NCBI RefSeq assembly: GCF_007746075.1
Contig: NZ_CP036339.1
Span: 6,132,028 to 6,196,027, forward strand
DNA: 64,000 bases
Direction of reading: 5' to 3'
Source of the DNA: Lacipirellula limnantheis
GTDB taxonomy: Bacteria; Planctomycetota; Planctomycetia; Pirellulales; Lacipirellulaceae
The translations under genes were made by a program, and so were the position numbers. This document shows, one piece after another, positions 8,255 to 16,664 of this stretch. The notes under the pieces are model-generated. The model saw only the letters and a program-made list of their open reading frames with translations, ran no database searches and was not told the DNA's origin. Each line of letters begins with the position of its first letter. Within the stretch, counting starts at the first letter, position 1.

Positions 8255-9565
8255 ATGGCTGCATTTCCTGAAATCGGCAAGATTCCGTACGAAGGTCCGC
8301 AGAGCAAGAACCCGCTCGCGTTTCGGCATTACAACGCCGACGAGAAGGTCGAAGGCAAAACGATGCGCGACCATCTGCGGTTCAGCGTCGTTTACTGGCA
8401 CACCTTCCGCGGCACCGGCTCCGATCCCTTCGGCCCCGGCACCGCGGTGCGCCCGTGGGAGAGCGGCAGCGACACGGTGGAGAACGCGCAGAACCGGGCC
8501 CGCGTGGCGTTTGAGTTCATCGAGAAGCTCGGCGCGCCGTTTTACGCGTTCCACGATCGCGACGTGGCGCCCGAGGGGAAGACGCTTGCCGAGAGCCACA
8601 AGAATCTCGACGCGATCGTAAAAGTCTTCAAGGAAGAGCAGCAACGGACCGGGATTAAACTGCTGTGGGGCACGGCGAACCTCTTCAGCAATCCGCGGTT
8701 CATGCATGGCGCCGCCACGAGCCCGAACGCCGAGGTCTTCGCCTACGCCGCCGGACAGGTGAAGAAGGCGCTCGAAGTGACGCACGAGCTCGGCGGCGTC
8801 GGCTACACCTTCTGGGGCGGCCGCGAAGGGTACCAGTGCATCTGGAACACCGACATGAAGCGGGAACTCGATCACCTGGCGAAGTTCCTGCATATGGCGG
8901 TCGATTACGCGAAGCAAATCGGCTTCAAAGGTCAGTTCTACATTGAGCCGAAGCCGAAGGAACCGACCAAGCACCAGTACGACAGCGACGCGGCGGCCTG
9001 CCTCAACTTCCTTCGCGAGTATGGCTTGAAAGATCATCTCAAGCTGAACCTCGAGACCAACCACGCGACGCTTGCCGGCCACACGATGCAGCATGAGCTG
9101 CAAGTCGCCGGGGCAGCCGGGGCGCTCGGTTCGATCGACGCCAACACGGGCGACATGCTGCTCGGCTGGGACACCGACCAGTTCCCGACCGACATCTACC
9201 TCACGACGCAGTGCATGTACGAAGTGCTGAAATACGGCGGCTTCACCACCGGCGGCGTCAACTTCGACGCGAAGGTGCGGCGCGAAAGCTTCGAGCCGAT
9301 CGACCTGTTCTACGCCCACATCGGCGGGATGGATGCCTTCGCCCAGGGGCTGAAGATCGCCGCGGCGATGCGGGCTGACGGCAAGCTGGCGGGGATCGTC
9401 AAGGAGCGCTACGCGAGTTGGGACAGCGGCCTGGGGGCGGAGATCGAGGGTGGCAAGCACTCACTGGCATCGCTGGAGAAGTTGATGCTGGAGAAAGGCG
9501 AAGCCGCCTCGAACCGCAGCGGGCGGCAGGAGATGATTGAGAATCTGATCAATACGTATCTGTAG
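8255..9565 (+). CDS. xylA: Xylose isomerase
   Basis: Protein of 436 residues, the usual length for a class II bacterial enzyme. The ATG at 8255 is preferred to upstream in-frame codons because MAAFPEIGKIPYEGPQSKN matches the normal N-terminus. Active-site and metal motifs are present: FYAFHDRDVAPEGKTLAES with the catalytic His and Asp, the TFWGGREGY block, the YIEPKPKEPTKHQYD block with metal-binding Glu and Lys, and NTGDMLLGWDTDQFP. It converts D-xylose to D-xylulose in the cytoplasm and can act on glucose. No xylulokinase or xylose transporter gene is adjacent. Confidence 0.97.
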   Translation: MAAFPEIGKIPYEGPQSKNPLAFRHYNADEKVEGKTMRDHLRFSVVYWHTFRGTGSDPFGPGTAVRPWESGSDTVENAQNRARVAFEFIEKLGAPFYAFHDRDVAPEGKTLAESHKNLDAIVKVFKEEQQRTGIKLLWGTANLFSNPRFMHGAATSPNAEVFAYAAGQVKKALEVTHELGGVGYTFWGGREGYQCIWNTDMKRELDHLAKFLHMAVDYAKQIGFKGQFYIEPKPKEPTKHQYDSDAAACLNFLREYGLKDHLKLNLETNHATLAGHTMQHELQVAGAAGALGSIDANTGDMLLGWDTDQFPTDIYLTTQCMYEVLKYGGFTTGGVNFDAKVRRESFEPIDLFYAHIGGMDAFAQGLKIAAAMRADGKLAGIVKERYASWDSGLGAEIEGGKHSLASLEKLMLEKGEAASNRSGRQEMIENLINTYL

Positions 9566-9735
9566 CCGGCGGCCGCCAGTTTACGAATGGCTGGAGCGGA
9601 ATGCGAATCGGGAATGGGTAATGGGGTGCGTTCCGATGGAACAGTTTGCTCGCGATTCCTCCCGATTCCGTATTCAGCACTCAGCATTCCCCATTTTTTC
9701 TACGTCCGCTCCGGCGGCTCGGTGAGCCGTGGCTA
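9566..9735. repeat. Nested palindromic element, copy 1
   Basis: The outer arms are TAGCCGGCGGCCGCC near 9566 and GCTCCGGCGGCTCGGTGAGC near 9707. The inner arms are GGGAATGGGTAATGGGG-type and CAGCATTCCCCATT-type inverted repeats. The centre holds TTTGCTCGCGATTCC, shared with the copy at 13023-13188. The whole fills most of the gap between xylA and the next gene. Confidence 0.7.
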
Positions 9736-9828
9736 CGGAAAACTGGGCTGGTTAGTGGTACCTGGATGCTGGATATTGTGCGGCGCCACTTTTCCCGTAT
9801 CTAGCATCCAGCAACTAGCATCTCCCCG

Positions 9829-10851
9829 GTGGTCGACTGGCTTGTCATCACAGCCGATCGAACGAATGCTGGCCGCGGCGTACGCGGCCAGACGCTCGCC
9901 TGCTTTCTGCGGACTTACTTTGGTCGCCGCGCCGTGGCGATGCAAACGCCTGAGCAGTGGCGACGCGGCCCGGCGGTCGCTGAGACGATCTTCGTCGGTC
10001 TGCCGAGTTCCTTCTCGCCAGAAGAGTTGCAACGGCTCGGCGCCTCTTGTCGCCGGCTGGCGGCATTCGACTATCTCGATCAGCAGGAACTGGCGTGGAC
10101 CCCGGAGCAGGAGGCGACGCTGCGGCAACGGACCGATTGCTATTTGAAGCCGTGGTTCGAGCGCGCCTGGCGTCATCGCCTGCGGATGGGCATGCTGCCG
10201 ATCCGGCGTTACGGCCGATTCACCGCGGCGGTGGCGGTCGATCGATTCGCACGCCGCTGGACGCGCCGGCCGGCGCGGACGTACGACGTGGCCTTCGTCG
10301 GTCGGCCGAACGAGACGCGGATTTACGTCGACGGTCGCGTGGAGAAAATGGACCAGCGCTTCCATTGGCTGAGCGAGATCGTGCGCGATGCGCCGGAGCT
10401 GCGGCTGTGGGGGGGGCTGGTTGAGATTTGCGACGGCGCACGCGGTCGGATCGAGTCGTCGTACGGCGACTTTCACGACCTGCTCCACCGCGAGGACAAG
10501 GTCGGCTTCGCGACGTACTACCGGGCGATGCAACGAAGCCGCGCGCTACTCGCCCCCGGCGGCAACGTGCCGTGGAGCTATCGACACTACGAATGTCTCT
10601 ACGCCGGCGGCGTCGTGGTGACGATCGATTATCGCGAGCGCGACATGCTCGTGCCGCTGCCAACGGTCAATATGATTCACGTGCCCGACGGCGCGTCGGT
10701 GCTGCCGGCGGTGCGGGAGGCGATTGAGCTCAGCGAGCGTCGTCCCGACCTTGGCGAAGAGAACGTCGCCCACTTGGAGCAGTATCTGCGATTTGGCGCC
10801 TACTCCAGCCGACGGCCCGCGCTGCTGGAAAGGTTCGTTTCGCAGCTGTAG
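9829..10851 (+). CDS. Putative glycosyltransferase (CgeB/GT1-like)
   Basis: Protein of 340 residues starting at GTG 9829. It carries no signal peptide or membrane segment. The C-terminal half (from about 255) resembles the spore-protein-CgeB and GT4/GT1-like group, where SRALLAPGGNVPWSYRHYE and CLYAGGVVVTIDY correspond to a region that recognises the sugar nucleotide and a conserved acidic/Gly pattern. It sits near four other glycan-related genes at 11-16 kb. Specificity is unknown. I would treat the family call as moderate because the N-terminal half has no motif that I can name. Confidence 0.55.
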   Translation: MVDWLVITADRTNAGRGVRGQTLACFLRTYFGRRAVAMQTPEQWRRGPAVAETIFVGLPSSFSPEELQRLGASCRRLAAFDYLDQQELAWTPEQEATLRQRTDCYLKPWFERAWRHRLRMGMLPIRRYGRFTAAVAVDRFARRWTRRPARTYDVAFVGRPNETRIYVDGRVEKMDQRFHWLSEIVRDAPELRLWGGLVEICDGARGRIESSYGDFHDLLHREDKVGFATYYRAMQRSRALLAPGGNVPWSYRHYECLYAGGVVVTIDYRERDMLVPLPTVNMIHVPDGASVLPAVREAIELSERRPDLGEENVAHLEQYLRFGAYSSRRPALLERFVSQL

Positions 10852-11081
10852 TCGCCGGCAACGACCGGCCGCAGCGGCGAGAAAGATTAACCACCAAGGC
10901 ACGAAGATCATCAAGAAACACGAAGGAATGTAGGGAAAGGGACGCGCGAAAAACTAGGCGACGAAACCTGCCCTCCTGACCATGTCCTTCCTTCTCTGCT
11001 TTGGTGCGTCTTTGTGCCCTTCGTGCCTTGGTGGTTAGTCTTGAATCTCGCCGCACCGGCGGGTCGTTGACCCGCGGCTAG
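10850..11081. repeat. Nested palindromic element with long inverted repeat
   Basis: The outer arms are TAGTCGCCGGCAACGACCGG near 10850 and CGGCGGGTCGTTGACCCGCG near 11055. Nested inside are arms AACCACCAAGGCACGAAG (about 10890) and CTTCGTGCCTTGGTGGTTAG (about 11018). The element lies between convergent genes and could serve as a bidirectional terminator, but no T-tract is evident. Confidence 0.75.
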
Positions 11082-11864
11082 TTACGCGGCGCGTTTGCCG
11101 AAGCCGAGCTTGCGTTTGATGTGGCTGAGCTTCCAACGTTGCTTCCAGCTGCCGAAGGCGTGGTGGATGCCGATGGTCACGCCATTGTTGAGCAGCGTCT
11201 GCCGTTCGTGCCTGCCGCGCATGCGGTAGGGACTGAAGACAAGCCGTGGTTGAACCGTCATCGGCGGGTAGTTGTGGCGATTCTCGAAGAAGATCTTCGT
11301 CAGCAGCCCGGGGCCAGTGAGATTGAGAATGTCGCGTTCGGTATTCGAGACCGGCTTGCTCTCGATGACGTACTCGATGAGGTCGCGCCACAGCGGGTGC
11401 CCCGGCGCCGAGGCGAACATGCAGCTGGCGAGGGCTTCTTTCCAATCGCCCATCGCAAGCTCCAGCTCGTAGCCGAGCACCAGATCGGCGTCGGCGTAGT
11501 TGTAGGGGCGGATAAATTCGTAGTCGAGGTCGCAGTACAGGCCGCCAATGTCGTGCATCGCGACGTAGCGCATCAGGTCGCAGCGCATCATCTCGCGATT
11601 GAAGCCGGCGAAGATCGGGTAGAGCCGCGGGTGATGCTGCCGCACATAAGCGAGCGATCCGTCGTGCGTCCAGAGCTTGTAATCCCATCCTGGGTGGAAC
11701 CGCCGCACGCTGGCGATGCAGTGGGCCCACCGCTTCGGCAGATTCTCGTCGGTCCACGCCTGGTGGATGATCTGCGGAATCTTCGTCGGCCGCGGCTGGC
11801 CGTCGAAACGGCCCTCGGCGACGATGCTGATCGGCTTCATCGACAGAATATCGTGATTGTCCAT
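11082..11864 (-). CDS. Glycosyltransferase with DXD motif (Gly_transf_sug / Och1-like)
   Basis: Protein of 260 residues. The ATG at 11864 is two bases from the stop of the upstream heptosyltransferase gene, which suggests translation coupling and one transcript. The motifs PQIIHQAWTDENLPKRW and DLMRYVAMHDIGGLYCDLDY are typical of the glycosyltransferase sugar-binding DXD family (GT32-like), with DLD near residue 100 as the metal-binding DXD motif. It should add a hexose to a surface glycan such as lipopolysaccharide. The C-terminus is Lys/Arg-rich and may contact the membrane. Confidence 0.85.
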   Translation of the reverse strand: MDNHDILSMKPISIVAEGRFDGQPRPTKIPQIIHQAWTDENLPKRWAHCIASVRRFHPGWDYKLWTHDGSLAYVRQHHPRLYPIFAGFNREMMRCDLMRYVAMHDIGGLYCDLDYEFIRPYNYADADLVLGYELELAMGDWKEALASCMFASAPGHPLWRDLIEYVIESKPVSNTERDILNLTGPGLLTKIFFENRHNYPPMTVQPRLVFSPYRMRGRHERQTLLNNGVTIGIHHAFGSWKQRWKLSHIKRKLGFGKRAA

Positions 11865-11866
11865 GA

Positions 11867-12934
11867 TTACGCGGCGTCCTGTTGCAAAGTAATGGGCGGA
11901 GCAGCGAGGGCTGCGGCGACGGCCGACCAGACGCGGTCGACCGACAGGTCGCGCATGCAGCGGTGATGGTTGAGCGGGCAGGTGCGGGCCATGCAGGGTT
12001 GGCACGCCAGGCCAAGCGAGACGCCGACGTCGTGCGCGGCGCCGGTGCGCGTCGCCGCGACGCTCGTCGGGCCAAAGAGTGAAATCGTCGGCACGCCGAA
12101 GGCGACCCCGAAGAAGCGCGGACCGCTGTCGGTCGTGACGAGCAGCCGCGCGCGGCGGATTACAGCCTTGGTGAGGCCGAGCGGCAACGACTGTTCGTCG
12201 GCGAGGCTGGTGATGCGGTCGTCGCGCGCCTCGGCGACGATATTGCGGACGGCCTGGCGTTCGGCGGGGCCGCAGTTCAACAGCACATGCAGACCGTACT
12301 CGCGCGACAAGCGGAGGGCCAGCTGCGTGAAGTGGGCTGCGGGCCAGTCCTTCGCCGCGCCGAAAGCGCCGCCGGTGTTGAGCACGACGACGCGCTCGCC
12401 GGCGGGTAGGTTCAGTCGACGCCAAACGTCATCGGCTGCTTCCTCGTCGGCGGGCGTGGTGAAGAGTTCCAGGGCGGGCGACTCGGGTGACGCACCGGCG
12501 GCGTAGGCGACCTGGAGGTAGCCGCTAACCGGCGGAAGCGTCAGCGCACGCAGCCCTTGCTTGGCGGGGTAAACTCGGGCGGTGAGCAGCGGCGTGCGGA
12601 GGTTGCCGACTGCGCCAATGCGCTCGCGGGCTCCGCTACGGTAGGCCATCCAGCCCGTGCGGAGCGAGTTGGTCAGCAGCACCACGGCGTCGAGTTTCGC
12701 GTCGCGCAGCTTCCGCTGCACGGCGGGCCATTGGAGGTCGGCGGCAGCGGACGACTTCTTGTCGTACAGGATCTCGGCGTCGAACCAGGGATTGCCGCCG
12801 AGGGCTTCGGCGACGTAGGGGCGCATGACGGCGATCAGTTCGCCGGCGGCGACATATTTGCGCAGGGCGCGGATGGCGGGCGTGGCCATCGCCACGTCGC
12901 CGATCCAATTGGGCAGAAAGATCCCGAGGCGCAT
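11867..12934 (-). CDS. waaF: ADP-heptose:LPS heptosyltransferase II-like
   Basis: Glycosyltransferase family 9 protein of 355 residues. N-terminal LPNWIGDVAMATPAIRAL is the hallmark of heptosyltransferases, and the C-terminal half has TTDSGPRFFGVAFGVPTISLFGPTS, which binds the ADP-heptose. A C-terminal cluster of cysteines (CQPCMARTCPLNHHRCM) is often seen in WaaF-type proteins. It transfers a heptose to the inner core of lipopolysaccharide at the inner membrane face. The next gene downstream, a DXD glycosyltransferase, starts two bases after its stop, so both likely work on the same glycan. Assignment to WaaF rather than another GT9 member is by similarity only. Confidence 0.88.
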   Translation of the reverse strand: MRLGIFLPNWIGDVAMATPAIRALRKYVAAGELIAVMRPYVAEALGGNPWFDAEILYDKKSSAAADLQWPAVQRKLRDAKLDAVVLLTNSLRTGWMAYRSGARERIGAVGNLRTPLLTARVYPAKQGLRALTLPPVSGYLQVAYAAGASPESPALELFTTPADEEAADDVWRRLNLPAGERVVVLNTGGAFGAAKDWPAAHFTQLALRLSREYGLHVLLNCGPAERQAVRNIVAEARDDRITSLADEQSLPLGLTKAVIRRARLLVTTDSGPRFFGVAFGVPTISLFGPTSVAATRTGAAHDVGVSLGLACQPCMARTCPLNHHRCMRDLSVDRVWSAVAAALAAPPITLQQDAA

Positions 12935-13184
12935 CCCTTCGCTCCATCGTTGGGCGCCGCTGTAGTGAGGGGTGCGAGTGTAACGGAGGGGTTCGCTAGC
13001 GGCAATTGAAGTTGCATGGTGCTAGCAGCCGCCGGTCAACGACCGGCCGGAGCGGAGTACCAATGGGAAATGTGAAATGCTGAATGGGGGAGGAGTTCGA
13101 ACTGACAGCTTGCTCGCGATTCCTACCCATTTCCCATTCAGCATTCCACATTACGTCTCGCTCCGGCGGGTCGTTGACCCGCGG
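12935..13184. other. Intergenic region largely filled by a repeat
   Basis: The first 90 bases form the upstream region of the heptosyltransferase gene, which reads leftwards. The rest, from about 13023, is the nested palindromic element described separately. I see no gene here. Confidence 0.5.
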
Positions 13185-13188
13185 CTAC
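13023..13188. repeat. Nested palindromic element, copy 2
   Basis: The outer arms are GCCGCCGGTCAACGACCGGC near 13027 and CGGCGGGTCGTTGACCCGCG near 13165. The inner arms are AATGGGAAATGTGAAATGCT and the matching CATTTCCCATTCAGCATTCC. The core GCTTGCTCGCGATTCCTACC is shared, with a few changes, with the copy at 9566-9735. This copy runs up to the stop codon of the HAD gene. Confidence 0.78.
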
Positions 13189-13817
13189 AGGACTCCGCGC
13201 ATGATCAAGTCTTCGCGGAGTTTGGCGGGCGTCGTGAAGAGCGTAGCGTCGAGGCCGACCGCCAGGGCGCCGTCGACGTTTTCCTGACGGTCGTCGGTGA
13301 AGAAGACCTGGCCTGGTTCAGCGCCCGCGAGCTTCACGGCGTGCGCGTAGATCGCCGGCTCGGGCTTCATCGAGCGGACCTCGAAGCTGAGGACGTACTG
13401 CTCGAAGGCGTTGTTCAAGAATGGATAACGACCCGAGGTGACAAACTCCCAGTCGAGCGTGTTGGTGTTCGACATGATTCCCAGCCGATGGCCGGCGGCG
13501 GCGAGTTGTTCGACGATCGCCACGCTCTCTTCAATCACCTCGAAGATGTCGCGACCGGCGGCAAAGAGCTCGTCGCGGTTCGGCTCGACGCCGAGCGTTT
13601 CGCAAAAGTGATCGTAGACGGCTAGCACGTTCAGGTCGCCTCGCTCGAATCGCCACTGGACGCTGCGGGTGCTGCCGGCCGTTTCGAACAAGGCGTGGCG
13701 GACCAATTCGGCCGAGACGCCGGCGACCTCGGCCATCTGCTTGCACATGCGGTCATGGCTGAACGAGAGGAGGACGTTGCCGAGGTCGAAGTAGCAGAAG
13801 ACCGGCTGAGCTGACAT
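13185..13817 (-). CDS. HAD family hydrolase
   Basis: Protein of 210 residues with motif I FDLGNVLLSF near Asp11, the signature of YihX-like HAD subfamily IA phosphatases. Motif II is seen as LGIMSNTNT (near 110) and the C-terminal motif as GQVFFTDDRQENV with the acidic pair that holds magnesium. These enzymes remove phosphate from small sugar phosphates or similar metabolites in the cytoplasm. No substrate can be given. The stop codon touches the repeat at 13023-13188. Confidence 0.88.
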   Translation of the reverse strand: MSAQPVFCYFDLGNVLLSFSHDRMCKQMAEVAGVSAELVRHALFETAGSTRSVQWRFERGDLNVLAVYDHFCETLGVEPNRDELFAAGRDIFEVIEESVAIVEQLAAAGHRLGIMSNTNTLDWEFVTSGRYPFLNNAFEQYVLSFEVRSMKPEPAIYAHAVKLAGAEPGQVFFTDDRQENVDGALAVGLDATLFTTPAKLREDLIMRGVL

Positions 13818-13845
13818 GGGGGGCGCCTATAATTCGCAGTAGGAA

Positions 13846-13882
13846 TCGGGGTGCGAGCGAGGGGCTGGACTCTGTTATAACA
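13846..13882 (+). promoter_or_regulatory. Promoter-like block with palindrome, shared with 7993
   Basis: The block reads TCGGGG, GCGAGCGAGGGGCTG and TCTGTTATAAC. It matches the one upstream of xylA. It also contains a perfect 12-bp palindrome CTGTTATAACAG at 13872-13883, which could bind a dimeric regulator or serve as a -10 region for the C45 hydrolase gene at 14134. Confidence 0.4.
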
Positions 13883-13916
13883 GTTCGCCGCGGTAAGAGT
13901 GAACTTGGAATGCGGG

Positions 13917-14107
13917 GAGATTAACCACGAAACACACGAAAAGAACGAAAGGAATACCTTCGGCTTTCTGTATTCCTTTGCGCCTTCGCGCCTTTGCGTG
14001 AAATCAGTTCTTATTCGCGTCTCACGCAAAGGCGCGCAGACGCAAAGCAGTAAGGGATACGCATGTTTCCCTGTTCGTTTCTTTCGTGTGTTTCGTGGTT
14101 TTTAGCT
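13917..14107. repeat. Long inverted repeat of the AACCACGAAACACACGAA type
   Basis: The outer arms are ATTAACCACGAAACACACGA at 13919 and TTCGTGTGTTTCGTGGTT ending near 14101. Nested within is a second inverted pair of the type GCGCCTTTGCGTGA / TCACGCAAAGGCGC. The same type recurs at 17216-17350, with only its left outer arm there. The element fills most of the gap upstream of the C45 hydrolase gene. Confidence 0.75.
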
Positions 14108-14133
14108 TTCTCGTAGATAACTAAAATCAGACT

Positions 14134-15288
14134 ATGAGCAGCAGAATGTCTTACGTCGTTAAAAGTTCAATCATCGTTTTCGTCGTGATCTCTGCGACCG
14201 TGCAGGCGGCGGTAGCGAAGCCGGTTGGCGAGTCGGCGTTTGCGGCGAAGCGGATAGACGGCGCTGAACTGCGGATGATGGGCAACGTGCCGGTCGCCAT
14301 TCTCACCGGCTCGCCGGAAGAGATTGGCCGCCAGCATGCGGAATTGCTTGCCAAGCCGGGGAAGGCGATGGTCGAGTTCCCCAAGCGCTTTGCCGAGCAA
14401 TTCGGCGTCGAAGCCTTCTGGCCATTCGTGACGCAAGCCGGAAATACATTGGTCTCGCGCGCTCCGCAGGCGCATCGACAAGAGCTCGCCGCAATTGCGG
14501 CGCATAGCGACATCACGACCGATCAGCTGGCCGTCGGCAACACGCTGCTCGAACTGCGGCGGCTCGGCTGCTCCGCCATCGTCGTTGAACCATCGCGCAG
14601 CGAAACGGGCGCTCCGATCTTCGGACGCAACTTCGATTTCCCCACCCTAGGCGACCTCGACAAGTACAGCATGGTGATCGTCTATCGCCCCGAGGGAAAA
14701 CACGCCTTCGCATCGGTCGGCTTTCCGGGCATGATCGGCGTCATTTCCGGCATGAACGACGCCGGTCTCGCCGCGGGCACGCTCGACGTCGAGCAGTCGG
14801 CCGACGGTTCACGCAAATTCAATCCCGCCGGCGAACCGTTGGCGTTCGTCTTCCGCCGCATCATGGAAGAATGCACCACCGTCGATGAAGCGGAGAAGCT
14901 GCTGCGCAGCGTTAAGCCGACGACGTGGATGAACCTCACCGTCTGCGATCGCGATGCCGGGGCGACGTTTGAAATCACCCCCGACCACATCGAACGGCGC
15001 GACGCGGAAGAGGGAATCGTCCGCTGCACCAATCATTTCCGTTGCGCTCGCACGAGCGTCGGCGAAGAATGCTGGCGCTACGACGCCCTCGACATTCGCG
15101 AAGAGGCCGGCCGAGTCGACGTACGCGACGTCCAAACGGCGCTCGACAGCGCCAATCAGGGCGAAATGACGCTGCAGACAATGGTGTTCGAGCCGCGAGA
15201 TCTCGTGCTCCATTTGGCGATCGGCAAGCCGCCGGTGTCGCTCAACCGGATGGAGCGGATCGAGCTGGCGCCTCTCTTGAAGCGGTAG
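14134..15288 (+). CDS. Secreted C45-type autoproteolytic acyltransferase/hydrolase
   Basis: Protein of 384 residues with a signal peptide (about 1-28, ending QAAVA). It resembles the peptidase C45 family (isopenicillin-N acyltransferase-like NTN hydrolases). The residues RRLGCSAIVVEPS mark the likely nucleophilic cysteine that becomes the N-terminus after self-cleavage (around residue 149), and PIFGRNFDFPTLGDLDKYS and VGFPGMIGVISGMNDAGLA match the conserved FGRNxDF and GxxGMNxxGL blocks. Substrates in planctomycetes are unknown; amide hydrolysis outside the cytoplasm is a reasonable inference. It is flanked by repeats on both sides. Confidence 0.85.
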   Translation: MSSRMSYVVKSSIIVFVVISATVQAAVAKPVGESAFAAKRIDGAELRMMGNVPVAILTGSPEEIGRQHAELLAKPGKAMVEFPKRFAEQFGVEAFWPFVTQAGNTLVSRAPQAHRQELAAIAAHSDITTDQLAVGNTLLELRRLGCSAIVVEPSRSETGAPIFGRNFDFPTLGDLDKYSMVIVYRPEGKHAFASVGFPGMIGVISGMNDAGLAAGTLDVEQSADGSRKFNPAGEPLAFVFRRIMEECTTVDEAEKLLRSVKPTTWMNLTVCDRDAGATFEITPDHIERRDAEEGIVRCTNHFRCARTSVGEECWRYDALDIREEAGRVDVRDVQTALDSANQGEMTLQTMVFEPRDLVLHLAIGKPPVSLNRMERIELAPLLKR

Positions 15289-15289
15289 C

Positions 15290-15402
15290 AGTCGCTTCTT
15301 TGCATTTCTGCGCCGCAGTTTCTCTGCGTCTCTGCGCCTCCGCGCGAGTTTAATTGAGAAAGTCTCTCGCAGAGGCGCGGAGACGCAGAGAAGAGAGAAA
15401 GG
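15290..15402. repeat. Inverted repeat of the CTCTGCGTCTCTGCGCC type
   Basis: The left arm (TTTCTCTGCGTCTCTGCGCC near 15319) and right arm (GGCGCGGAGACGCAGAGAA near 15374) are near-perfect inverted copies around a short AT-rich centre (GTTTAATTGAGAAAG). The RNA would form a stable hairpin just after the stop of the C45 gene, so it could act as a terminator or 3'-end stabiliser. Relatives lie at 20745-20842 and, as a half, at 40040-40095. Confidence 0.78.
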
Positions 15403-15533
15403 AGATACGTCGCGGCAAGATGGGAGGAAACTGCCGCGATTGGCGATCGTGCTGGACTTCGCGGTGACGGCGGGCGATACCTTTGATTGTATCTGCCGTC
15501 GCTTCTCTGCCGCTGTCGTCGCGAGGTGCTATC

Positions 15534-16301
15534 GTGAGCGCTGATCTCTCTCGGTTGACTGCTATCGTTCACACCAACGGGCGCCAGCAGAGCGTCGCGC
15601 GACTGATTCATAGCGTCGCGTGGCTCTACCCGCAACTGAAAGTGCTGGTGGCCGACGACAGCCGCCAGCCGCAGCCCGTGGCAGGCGCCGAGCCGGTAAA
15701 GATGCCCCTTGATAGCGGCGTCAGCGCTTGCCGCAACGCATTGTTGGCGCGGCTCCGAACGCCTTACTTCCTGCTGCTGGAAGATAACCTCGAACTGAAC
15801 CGCGGCTCTCACGTCGAGAAGCTGCTCGAGGCAGTCGCCGGCGGGCTATGCGACATCGCGGCGGGCGACATGATGCGCTGCCGGCGACGGTTCGGGTTGT
15901 TTACCAAGCGCGAAGCGGATCCGGGCCACGCGACGGTCGAGGTCACTGCGGAGGCCGTGCAGGTCACGGCCGGCTCGCGACCGGGCGTTGGCGGCGTGCA
16001 AGGCTGCGACGTCGCTCACAACTTCTTCGTCGCCCGAACCGATAAGGTGCGCGCGATGGGGGGATGGGATCCGCAGCTGCTCGTCGACGAACGATTGGAG
16101 TTCTTCGTTCGCGCCCGCCGCTTCGGCGTGAAAGTCGGCGTTTGCCCCGCAGCGGTCGCCTGGCGCTGGCAGGATGGCGCGGCAGCGAAGAACGTTCGCG
16201 ATTTCAGCGCACTGGCGGTGACAAAGATGGGCGTCTCGCGGTTGGTCGACGCCAACGGGCGGATTATCGAAGCGTCCGGCGTACAAACGCGCGCCGCGTG
16301 A
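15534..16301 (+). CDS. GT2-fold glycosyltransferase, possibly inactive
   Basis: Protein of 255 residues from GTG 15534, which has GAGGTG at 15523-15528; the longer reading frame starts earlier without such a site. It is a paralogue of the glycosyltransferase at 29558: shared segments include TAIVHTNGRQQSV, ADDS, DSGVSACRNALL and the C-terminal HNFFVARTD, GGWDPQLLVDERLEFFVRAR. Where the paralogue has the metal-binding DDD (LDDDF), this one has EDN (LLEDNLEL), so the DXD motif is degenerate. It may use another ligand set or be inactive. Confidence 0.78.
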   Translation: MSADLSRLTAIVHTNGRQQSVARLIHSVAWLYPQLKVLVADDSRQPQPVAGAEPVKMPLDSGVSACRNALLARLRTPYFLLLEDNLELNRGSHVEKLLEAVAGGLCDIAAGDMMRCRRRFGLFTKREADPGHATVEVTAEAVQVTAGSRPGVGGVQGCDVAHNFFVARTDKVRAMGGWDPQLLVDERLEFFVRARRFGVKVGVCPAAVAWRWQDGAAAKNVRDFSALAVTKMGVSRLVDANGRIIEASGVQTRAA

Positions 16302-16664
16302 TGCCGGTTGCTTGACGCTGGTAGAGACTGGCGAGCATGCGACTAGCCGGAGGGCCACGCCCCTCCGGGTTGCGGCAAGGTAAACGCAAGCGAACCGTTG
16401 GACGCTTCTGCCCGGGCCGCGCGGCAGATCAGGCTTGGTGGCCGTTTTCCTCCGCAGGGCAGGCCCTGGGCAGCATCGCATCGAGCCCGGGCTGCTCGAT
16501 GCCACGGCGATCCGCTACAATTCCGCCGTTGCGCCGTCGGCGCAATTCTTGAGGCCGACTCTGATTCTTGGAGAGGCCGTGGCGGCGCGCTCGACTTCGG
16601 CGCCGCTTCTGCATCTTCGTTCCCGCGGGAAGGACGTTTCGCCCGCACACTGAGGACTATTGCC
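16302..16664. other. Intergenic region with a REP-like hairpin
   Basis: About 360 bp with no supported gene. The only clear structure is the hairpin at 16344-16368. The last 15 bases before 16665 carry the ribosome binding site GAGGA of the rhodanese gene. Confidence 0.5.
16344..16368. repeat. REP-like hairpin, copy 1
   Basis: TAGCCGGAGGG, a CCACGC loop and CCCTCCGG form a perfect 8-bp stem. Related hairpins are at 20068-20091, 31923-31946 and, inverted, 57792-57815. All four start with (C)TAGC and enclose a variant of GGCCACGCC. Confidence 0.75.
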
